Shown: in pieces, positions 7,734 through 14,256 of the stretch | Layout of the letters: every line of letters begins with the position of its first letter | Position numbering within the stretch: position 1 is the stretch's first letter | Assembly: GCA_007123395.1 (NCBI GenBank) | Contig: SKLD01000295.1 | Span: 1 to 17,948 of the forward strand | Source of the DNA: Opitutales bacterium | Lineage (GTDB): Bacteria; Verrucomicrobiota; Verrucomicrobiia; Opitutales; Oceanipulchritudinaceae | Direction: 5' to 3' | DNA length: 17,948 bases | Translations under genes and position numbers: made by a program | The notes under the pieces: model-generated | Databases searched by the model: none | Seen by the model: the letters and a program-made list of their open reading frames with translations, nothing else | What the model was told of the DNA's origin: nothing

Positions 7734-10061
7734 TTATCTTTCACCCCGAAACCAGGCAGCGAGGGCGTCGTCGTCGCGGAGGATGGCGGCGGGGGTGCAG
7801 GCGGGGTCGATGAGGCCGAGGAAGGCGGGTTCGGCGAAGCGGCGGCAGTGGAGGAGGACGCGGGCGCGCTGGCCGGGGCCGCGCACGAGGCGGCCGACGG
7901 CTTGGTTGACCTTGGTCATGCCGGGGATGCGGTAGGTTTGGTGGAAGGCGGTTTCGCTGCCGAGGTGGCGGGCGGCGTCGCGGCGGGCTTCCTGGAGGGC
8001 GTTGACCTCGGGGAGGGCGGGGCCGACGACCATGGCGGTTTCGACGCGTCCGCCGAGGAGGTCGATGCCCTCGGCGAAGCCGGTGCCGAGGACAAGGAAG
8101 AGGGCGTGGGCGCGGAGGAGGCTTTCTTCGATGAACTCGTGTTGCACGGCGAGGGAGAGACCGCGGGGCGGGAGGGCGGCGTGAAAGCCGGGATCGAAGG
8201 TCTGGCAGAGGCGGGCGATGTCCTCGGCGTATTTATAGCTGGGGAAGAAGACGGCGGCGGGCGGACCGAGCGCGTTGACGAGGCGCAAAACGGTGTGGGC
8301 GGTGTGTGGTTGGCTACGTTGGCGCTGCCGCAGTCTGGTATCGACGCGGGCGTCGACGGCGACATCGAAGCTGCCCTCGCGCCACGGGGCCTCGGCTTCG
8401 AGGCTGCAGACGGCGGCGGTTTCGAGCCCGAGGGCGCGGCAGGCGTTCTCGAAGGGGCGGAGGGTGGCGCTCATGAAGAGCGTGTGTCCGAAGGGGCGGA
8501 GGGTTTCCGCGATGAAGGGGGCGGCGTCGAGGCAGGTGAGACGCACGGTGCCCTTGGCGGGCGACCAGACGAGGGTGTCGGCGCGGTGGTCGCGCAGGCG
8601 CTCGGTGTCGAGGAGATCCCAGAGGATTTCGCGGGCGAGGTCGGAGATTTCCTCGAAGGGCGGAAAGCCTTCGCGCAGGTGGTCGACGATGCCCTCGAGG
8701 GCTCCGGTGAAGGCGTAGGCGGCGTCGGGCGGCGGCGGGGTTTGGCGGGGGAAGCGCTCGCATTCGCGGGCGAGATCGTCGAGGAGGTCGGGCAGGCGGG
8801 TGAGGGGGAAGGCGGCGGCGAGTTCGCCCGCGACGAAATGCAGGGAGTCGGCGGCGAAGGCGGCGGACCACGCCTCGGCGGCGCGGCCGGGGAGGTTATG
8901 CGCTTCGTCGACGACGAGGAAGGTGCGGGCGGGGTCGAACCCAGGTTGGGCGAGGAAGACGCCCGCGTGGCGGGGAGAGAAAATGTAGTTGTAGTCGGCT
9001 ACCCAGATGTCGGCCCAGCGCAGGAGGGCGCGGGTGAGTTCGTAGGGGGGCAGTTGGTGGAGGTCGGCGAGGCGGACGGTGGCCGCGAGGTCGACCGTCC
9101 CTGAGTGGAAGAGGCCTGGCGGATCGACGTCCGTCTCGTCGACGGCGCGGTACAGGTCGGGTGGGGTGGCACCGGGCCCGTGCTCGAGGCGGCTGCGCAT
9201 CTGCAGGTAGTTGAAGGTCTCGGCGTCGCCTGAGCGCATGGCGGCGAGCTGCTTGCACACTTGCAGTTGCCCAGTGGATTTTCCGGTGAGGTAAACGATG
9301 CGGTCGACGAGTCCGTCGCGCAGGCGCTCAAGGGCGAGCTGAAGGGCGACGCCGGTCTTGCCGAAGCCGGTGGGTGCTTCGAAGAGGGTGACGGGGGCGC
9401 GGTCGAGGGCTTCGCGCAGGCGCTCGGCGGTGCTCTCCTGGCCGGGGCGGGGCTCTGCGAAGGGCGGGCGGAAGTCCATCCCCCGCACGCGCGCGGTGTG
9501 GGCCCGGCGGGCTTCGAGGAAATTGGTGAGGCGGTTGAGGCAGGCGTCGACGCGCGTGGCGCAGTCGCGCACGGCATGGACCTGGGTGAGCCCGTGGTCG
9601 ATGTCGACGAGGACCAGCTCCGTCTCAACGGGGGCATCGTCCATGCGGTTGGCGGCGGGCAGGAGTACGCTGTAGACGGCGGCTTGGTTGAGGTATTCGG
9701 CGTAGTCGGCCTCTATGTCTTCGGCCGGGAGGGGGAGGGCGCGGCGAACCGTTTTGATCTCGCGCACAAGAATGCCCCGCGGACCGCACACGACTTGATC
9801 GATCCTGCCCTGCACGGTGAAGTGCCAGGAGCGGTGGGTGCGATGTCCCTCAAGGGGCACCTCGAAGGCGGCGCTTCGTTCGTCGTCGCCGGAGATTTCG
9901 GCGGTGAGCCGGTCGCGCAGGGCGCGGTGCCAGCGCTGCCCGGCTTCGGCCCGCCAGCGGCCCTCGAAGGCGGCGGGCGCATGCCCGGCCGGTCCGGCGC
10001 GGAACGTGGCCAACTCGGTGGCCGCAAGGGTGACGGTGCGGTCGCTGAAGTCGATGCGCAT
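7734..10061 (-). CDS. XPD/DinG (Rad3)-type superfamily 2 helicase with N-terminal RecB-like nuclease domain
   Basis: The 775-aa product is predicted to unwind DNA with ATP and to cut it. The N-terminal domain (about 1-200) has the RecB/Cas4-type PD-(D/E)XK set: H45, D88 (GRIDQV), E101-x-K103 (REIKT), Q126-xxx-Y130. The helicase part shows Walker A EAPTGFGKT (228-236), DEAH (385-388, VVDEAHN), motif III MSATL (530-534) and motif VI QAVGRLVRG (720-728). Between Walker A and DEAH, where XPD-type enzymes hold four Fe-S cysteines, only C269 remains, and the usual C-P-F-E-L reads P-P-Y-E-L (338-342). The ATG at 10061 is preferred over one at 10133: it has AAGGG upstream and avoids overlapping the preceding gene. 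The glycosidase-like gene ends 29 bp upstream, so the two are probably co-transcribed. Repair is the likely role. Confidence 0.88.
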   Translation of the reverse strand: MRIDFSDRTVTLAATELATFRAGPAGHAPAAFEGRWRAEAGQRWHRALRDRLTAEISGDDERSAAFEVPLEGHRTHRSWHFTVQGRIDQVVCGPRGILVREIKTVRRALPLPAEDIEADYAEYLNQAAVYSVLLPAANRMDDAPVETELVLVDIDHGLTQVHAVRDCATRVDACLNRLTNFLEARRAHTARVRGMDFRPPFAEPRPGQESTAERLREALDRAPVTLFEAPTGFGKTGVALQLALERLRDGLVDRIVYLTGKSTGQLQVCKQLAAMRSGDAETFNYLQMRSRLEHGPGATPPDLYRAVDETDVDPPGLFHSGTVDLAATVRLADLHQLPPYELTRALLRWADIWVADYNYIFSPRHAGVFLAQPGFDPARTFLVVDEAHNLPGRAAEAWSAAFAADSLHFVAGELAAAFPLTRLPDLLDDLARECERFPRQTPPPPDAAYAFTGALEGIVDHLREGFPPFEEISDLAREILWDLLDTERLRDHRADTLVWSPAKGTVRLTCLDAAPFIAETLRPFGHTLFMSATLRPFENACRALGLETAAVCSLEAEAPWREGSFDVAVDARVDTRLRQRQRSQPHTAHTVLRLVNALGPPAAVFFPSYKYAEDIARLCQTFDPGFHAALPPRGLSLAVQHEFIEESLLRAHALFLVLGTGFAEGIDLLGGRVETAMVVGPALPEVNALQEARRDAARHLGSETAFHQTYRIPGMTKVNQAVGRLVRGPGQRARVLLHCRRFAEPAFLGLIDPACTPAAILRDDDALAAWFRGER

Positions 10062-10090
10062 TGTGCCGCCCTTGTGTCGGCCGCCCGGCG

Positions 10091-11416
10091 CTACCGGCCG
10101 GTGCCGCTCCCTTCCTCCACGACAGCGACCCACGCGCCTCCGGGGTCGGGCGTGCTCAGGTCGATCAGCCCTTTCTCAAGAGCGGCTTTGACGGGGTCGC
10201 GCCACTCTGCCCGTGCGATGTCGAGCCAATGAATGCGGTAGCTATCGCGCGGGGCGACGGCGAGCTGCACGTGGCCTCCGGCCGGCAGGTAGACGGCGCT
10301 GCCCTGGCCGGGCCGGATGAGGCAGAAGGCTTCGTTGGGCTCGCGCTGGCTTAGGCGTTCGTTGGCGACGCGGCTAAGGTGCACGGGAAAGCGTTCGGCG
10401 AAGGAGCGCATGGCGCGGATGTGCGTGCGCGCGAGGTCGGAGAGTCCGATGCCGGAGGGCGGGCGGTGGAAGCGCACGGACGCGCAGCCCGCGAAGACGT
10501 TGCGCCAGAAACGCTCCGTGCCGTCGCGGTCGCTCCCGAAGCGTCCGCTGTCGGCCCCGTAGATCTTGACGTTGTTGAGAGGGCGGGGGCGGTTCGTCAT
10601 GGCCAGCCGGGTGCGGAAGCGGATGAGGTTCTTGTAGTGGTTCTCTCCGGACTGGTGGTTGTTCTGCGAGATGTCGCAAAAGCCGTAGAGGTCGGGGTGG
10701 CGCCACGTTGCTTCGTGCATGGAGTGATTGATGTCGTGGGCATCCCACATCTCCGTGCAGAAGACGCTGCGGCCGAGGTTCCTCGCTTCCGCCTTGATAT
10801 ACTCGGCCCAGTAGCGGCCCCACTCGGGAGACTCGTTGGTCTCGTTGTCCATGCAGTAAAGGACGTGGTCGTACGGGAGGGTGCGCTTGAGGATGCGGTC
10901 GACAAAGACACGCTGGTAGTTGAGGAGCACGGGGTTGTTCTCGAGCTTCGGGACGGTGCGGAAAAACGGATTCTGCCGCTCGGACGGGTGGCCGGGATAG
11001 TCGGTGTCGAGGCGAGCCTCCGCCGCCGAGTAGTTGCGGTTGTTGGCGGGGTTGAAGGGATTCGCCTGCCACGGTTCGCGCGCGAAGTCGAAGCGGTCCC
11101 AGACCTCGATCTGCATGACGATGCCGAGTTCTTTGCAGAGTTCGAGACACCGCTCGAAGCGCAACCAGTATTCGCGGGAGGGCTGGTTGAGGTCGTAGAG
11201 CCCGTTCTCCCCGCGCTCGAAGGGCCAGACGTCGCCAGGATCGCGGGACGACATCGTGCAGCGGATGTAGTTACCGCCGGTGTCGGCGAGGAGGCGCAGG
11301 TGGGCCGCGAGGTCCGGGATTTGAAAGAGATTGTCCTCAACGCTGCCGCCGACAAGGAGCAGCGGTCTGCCGTGCCGCTCCCAGTAGAATGGATTTTTTC
11401 CGTATGGCTTGAGCAT
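10091..11416 (-). CDS. Putative glycoside hydrolase, (beta/alpha)8 barrel with C-terminal collagen-binding-like domain
   Basis: The 441-aa product starts MLKPYGKNPFYWERHGRPLL and resembles apiosidase-like TIM-barrel glycosidases. The substrate-binding N-terminal strand (LLLVGGS), the early Asn-Tyr-Ile-Arg strand (49-52), an MQIEVWDRFDF strand (101-111), and YCMDNETNESPEW (187-199), where N191-E192 looks like the Asn-Glu acid/base motif of clan A glycosidases, support this. The C-terminal 85 residues (VYLPAGGHVQLAVAP... RAEWRDP) resemble the small beta domain often attached to these barrels. No signal peptide is visible from this start. The frame is open upstream to 11566, but that stretch is low-quality coding sequence, so the start at 11416 is favoured, with only a weak ribosome site. 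The helicase gene follows after 29 bp. The substrate is unknown and the family assignment is by resemblance only. Confidence 0.7.
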   Translation of the reverse strand: MLKPYGKNPFYWERHGRPLLLVGGSVEDNLFQIPDLAAHLRLLADTGGNYIRCTMSSRDPGDVWPFERGENGLYDLNQPSREYWLRFERCLELCKELGIVMQIEVWDRFDFAREPWQANPFNPANNRNYSAAEARLDTDYPGHPSERQNPFFRTVPKLENNPVLLNYQRVFVDRILKRTLPYDHVLYCMDNETNESPEWGRYWAEYIKAEARNLGRSVFCTEMWDAHDINHSMHEATWRHPDLYGFCDISQNNHQSGENHYKNLIRFRTRLAMTNRPRPLNNVKIYGADSGRFGSDRDGTERFWRNVFAGCASVRFHRPPSGIGLSDLARTHIRAMRSFAERFPVHLSRVANERLSQREPNEAFCLIRPGQGSAVYLPAGGHVQLAVAPRDSYRIHWLDIARAEWRDPVKAALEKGLIDLSTPDPGGAWVAVVEEGSGTGR

Positions 11417-11672
11417 GTTCTCGGGTGTGTGCGCAGATACCGTGCCGGACTGCGGTCCGGGGCCGTCCGCCGGCGACGCCCTGAAGGCCCGAATCCATGC
11501 GCGCAGGGAGTGGAGGGAATTGTTCGGACCGAGGCAAGCCCACCGTTTGGAAACTGTCCGCGCCAATTGCGGTCTTGCCAGCGGCGGCGGAAGCTTGGCA
11601 GTGTGCGCGGAAATCGGAGTCTGTGCCCGTGCTCCGCGGGCGCTCTCCGGCGAACCCCGTTTTAGAGAGGCG
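11417..11672. promoter_or_regulatory. Divergent intergenic region between the glycosidase and kinase genes
   Basis: 256 bp between two gene starts pointing away from each other must hold promoters for both. A perfect 6-bp hairpin (CCGGAC-TGCG-GTCCGG, 11445-11460) lies 29-44 bases upstream of the glycosidase start and would fall in its leader or act as an operator. I cannot pick -35/-10 boxes with confidence. Confidence 0.45.
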
Positions 11673-12884
11673 ATGCCAAATACTGCTGCGGTTAAGGAAT
11701 CCGGGTCGGCGAAGACGCTCGACCTTGAAATTAAAGACGCTCAACTGATTTTCAACTCGGTCTGGGATGCCCTCGTGACAAAGCATGGCGAGGAGAACCT
11801 CGTCTTCCCGCGCGAAATCTTCTGGCTCAACGGAGCGCCCGGCGCGGGCAAGGGCACGCAGACGCGTTTCATTATGGAGTACTGCGGCCTCACGGCGCAG
11901 CCCATCGTCATCAGTGACCTGCTCGACAGCCCCGAGGCCCGGCGCTTGAAAGACGCCGGCATGATGGTCGGCGACCGCGAGGTGACCTCCCTCCTCATGG
12001 AGCAGTTGCTCCTGCCCGAGCGCGAAACGGGTGTCGTCGTCGACGGGTTTCCCCGCACAAAGACGCAGGTCGAGTGCCTCAAGCTCTTCTTCCAGAAGCT
12101 CATGGACCAGCGGCGGCACTTTCTCGGCACCCCGCACGAGAAGCGCATGCACCGGCCCATCTTCCACATTATCGTCCTCTACGTGGACGAGGCGACCTCT
12201 GTGAAGCGCCAGATCGACCGCGGTAAAAAGGTCCTCTCCGCCCGCGAGCATGCGGAAGCGGCGGGAGAGACCGTCGACCTCGAGGTACGCAAGACCGACC
12301 TCAGCGTCGAAGCCGCCCGCAACCGCTACCGCACCTTCAAGGAGATCACCTACGAGTCGCTCACCTCTCTGCAGCGCATCTTCCACTACCACTTCGTCAA
12401 CGCGCAGGACACGATCGAGGACGTGCAGTCGAGCATCGTCCGCGAGCTGAAGTACCAAAGCTCGCTCGAACTCGACCAAGCCACCTACGACGTCGTGGCG
12501 CGCATACCCATCGCCTCGACCATCGTCGTCCACGCCCGCCAAGCCCTTGTCGAGCGGCTCGATGCCTACGCCCGCGAAGACATCGGCCTGTTCCGGCGTG
12601 TCGTCGATATCATCGACGAAAAGTTCATGCCCATCGTGCAGCGCCACGCCATCTCGGGACTGGCGCAGATCAGCTCGGAAGACGGCATCTTCGAGGAACC
12701 GCGGGCCATGGCCATGTTGATCGATGTCTTCTCCGAGCGCGGCTACCAAGCCTCCCTCGACATCCGGCAGGAGGAGATTCCGCACCGTATCGACCTCCAG
12801 ACCGGCGTCATCGAAACCCGCCGCAAAAAAGTCTTTCGCTTCCAGATCCGCTTCACCGGCTCCGTCATCCGCCGCGGACAGTAG
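11673..12884 (+). CDS. Adenylate-kinase-like nucleoside monophosphate kinase with N- and C-terminal extensions
   Basis: In the 403-aa product the NMP kinase core (about residues 48-255) has the P-loop GAPGAGKGT (54-62, K60), the DGFPRTKTQ motif (124-132) that positions the NMP, a Walker-B-like strand IFHIIVLYVD (163-172), and an RKTDLSVEAARNRY segment (207-219) equivalent to the lid/Arg region of adenylate kinases. It would transfer phosphate from ATP to a nucleotide monophosphate. Ordinary adenylate kinase is about 190-230 aa; this one has about 45 extra residues in front and about 145 behind (from LELDQATYDVV, 266-403), which I do not recognise. The ATG at 11673 follows GAGAGG (11665-11670); the frame is open back to 11409, but that part does not look coding. 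It is divergent from the glycosidase and followed by a possible hairpin terminator. Confidence 0.8.
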   Translation: MPNTAAVKESGSAKTLDLEIKDAQLIFNSVWDALVTKHGEENLVFPREIFWLNGAPGAGKGTQTRFIMEYCGLTAQPIVISDLLDSPEARRLKDAGMMVGDREVTSLLMEQLLLPERETGVVVDGFPRTKTQVECLKLFFQKLMDQRRHFLGTPHEKRMHRPIFHIIVLYVDEATSVKRQIDRGKKVLSAREHAEAAGETVDLEVRKTDLSVEAARNRYRTFKEITYESLTSLQRIFHYHFVNAQDTIEDVQSSIVRELKYQSSLELDQATYDVVARIPIASTIVVHARQALVERLDAYAREDIGLFRRVVDIIDEKFMPIVQRHAISGLAQISSEDGIFEEPRAMAMLIDVFSERGYQASLDIRQEEIPHRIDLQTGVIETRRKKVFRFQIRFTGSVIRRGQ

Positions 12885-12939
12885 CGGACGCAGGCTGCGC
12901 TGCAACCGGTCAAAACGAACTCAAACCGGACCCGCCCGC

Positions 12940-12955
12940 GCCCGATGATTCGGGC
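12940..12955 (+). terminator. Possible hairpin terminator after the kinase gene
   Basis: GCCCGA-TGAT-TCGGGC is a perfect 6-bp stem 55 bp after the kinase stop, followed by a T-rich but not pure T stretch (CTTCGATCTTCTTT). It also lies between convergent genes, so it could serve either side. Confidence 0.45.
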
Positions 12956-13088
12956 CTTCGATCTTCTTTACCGTGAGCTTTCCGTCCGCCGCGATAGTGG
13001 ATAATGAGAACCCACGCTGTCGCACCCGGCGCGCAAGGGAATTACAGATACTTGCCTAATTCTACGTTGTCGGAATGACCCTGACCGG

Positions 13089-14117
13089 CTACGAAAGCGT
13101 CAACGCAGGTCGCTCCCCAGGATGCTCAAGGGTACAGTAGCCTGCCCGTGAACGCGCCACCGCCAGATCCACGTTGTCCATAAATTCGACAGGCCGGCAC
13201 GGCGGCGGACGCTTCAGCTTGCCAAGGACACGCGCCCCTTCTCCGTGCTCCAGCCAGTCGCGCGTTCCCAGCGCCCGGCCCTCCGTCAGAAACCGTGCAC
13301 GCAGCCGCAGCAACTCGTGGGGCTGCAGCTCACCGCCGTTCTTCACTGCCTCCAGCAGCGCCTCTGGGTCGATGCGACTGCCCGTGCCGTCGCCTTTCGC
13401 CCGCGTTCCCTTCCCAAGCATCAGTAAACGGTAACGCGCGAGGGCTTCCGCCGGGTCCGTCGCCGCCGGAAAGCACGCGGCGAGCGCACGGCAGAGGGAC
13501 TCTCTCCCCGCCAGCGCCTCCGTGTAGCCGCACCAGCGGTAGTTCTCCGGCAGATCAGCCAGACCCGCCCGAATCGCGTTGAGGTCGATATACGCCGCGA
13601 TCAGCCCCACCAACCACGGCGTGTCCTGCACCAGCACGCTGCCGAAGCGCTCCGCCCACAAAGTCCCCGCCGTCCCGTGCGCGAGATTGAACCACCGCGT
13701 ATAGCGCTGACGCAAGGTGCGCATGAACTCCGAGATGTCCCCCATGCGACGGCGCAGACGCTCACGCAGGGCCTCCGCCGTCTTCGGCGGGTCGTTCGCC
13801 AGCGCATGCTTCAGTTCCTCCGCGTTGAGCCCGCTCCATTGCGCGCGCGACGTCCCGTAGAGCGCGCGGTAGCGCCGCACCAGTATGGCGTCGTCACACT
13901 GTTTCGCCGCCGGATCAATGCGCACGAGGATGTGGAAGTGCGTCTCCAGCACACAGTAGGTGATCAGCTCCACCCCGCTGAACTCCGCCGCGCGGTGCAG
14001 CGCCGCCGCCCACACTTCCCGCTGACCCTCCAACAGCAAGCGACGCTTCTGAATCACCCGCGATGTCACATGATACACCGCCGGCCCGTCCTCACGTTTT
14101 ATACGAATTTCCCCCAT
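13089..14117 (-). CDS. REP-associated tyrosine transposase (RAYT, Y1/IS200-like HUH family), copy 1
   Basis: The 342-aa product has the HUH signature H60-F61-H62 (THFHILVR) and a catalytic tyrosine candidate Y139 (RTLRQRYTRWFN), followed by GTLWAERF and the YIDLNAIRAGL block, all typical of RAYTs. These single-strand DNA transposases act on short palindromic repeats. The C-terminal part (about 255-342) holds an LLRLRARFLTEGRALGTRDW helix-turn-helix-like segment common in long RAYTs. The ATG at 14117 (MGEIRIKRED) is chosen because copy 2 at 17204 begins the same way (MGEKRIISEN); ten more codons upstream are open. The gene looks intact. Its upstream side faces the truncated surface-protein remnant, and no terminal inverted repeats of a classical insertion sequence are seen. 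Confidence 0.9.
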   Translation of the reverse strand: MGEIRIKREDGPAVYHVTSRVIQKRRLLLEGQREVWAAALHRAAEFSGVELITYCVLETHFHILVRIDPAAKQCDDAILVRRYRALYGTSRAQWSGLNAEELKHALANDPPKTAEALRERLRRRMGDISEFMRTLRQRYTRWFNLAHGTAGTLWAERFGSVLVQDTPWLVGLIAAYIDLNAIRAGLADLPENYRWCGYTEALAGRESLCRALAACFPAATDPAEALARYRLLMLGKGTRAKGDGTGSRIDPEALLEAVKNGGELQPHELLRLRARFLTEGRALGTRDWLEHGEGARVLGKLKRPPPCRPVEFMDNVDLAVARSRAGYCTLEHPGERPALTLS

Positions 14118-14256
14118 AATAGCTATTTTTTGATATGATTTCCGCAAACTAAAAACTCCTCATGCAACATAGCCTGTGTTGTGAGCGACACAATTTCCGC
14201 ATAAAATGGACGATTACGGAATTGCATTGCAAGAAAATATTTCTTCGAGAAATATT
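14118..14256. repeat. AT-rich RAYT leader with small palindromes
   Basis: The stretch between the first RAYT start and the surface-protein remnant is far richer in A+T than its surroundings. It holds ATAGCTAT (14119-14126), a CAACA...TGTTG inverted repeat (14165-14181) and a perfect 9-bp hairpin with TCG loop (AATATTTCT/AGAAATATT, 14236-14256). These could be operator or RAYT-recognition structures; no canonical REP sequence was recognised. Confidence 0.4.

Noticed and set aside
7725..9104. Rightward 459-aa Gly/Ala/Glu-rich ORF
   Set aside because: Low-complexity antisense shadow of the helicase, whose motifs are all in the leftward frame.
10062..10133. Helicase start at 10133, 24 codons upstream
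   Set aside because: It would overlap the 3' end of the glycosidase gene by 43 bp, and the extra residues are Arg/Gly-rich without similarity; ATG 10061 has AAGGG upstream.
9261..11665. Rightward ORFs of 323 and 428 aa opposite the helicase and glycosidase
   Set aside because: Antisense shadows without recognisable motifs; the leftward frames carry the conserved residues.
11409..11672. N-terminal extension of the kinase frame to 11409 and of the glycosidase frame to 11566
   Set aside because: The two extensions would overlap by about 150 bp in opposite directions, contain Cys/Arg-rich non-family sequence and lack good ribosome sites; the inner starts are better.
11337..12905. Leftward 522-aa ORF opposite the kinase
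   Set aside because: Antisense shadow; the rightward frame has the P-loop and DGFPRT motifs.
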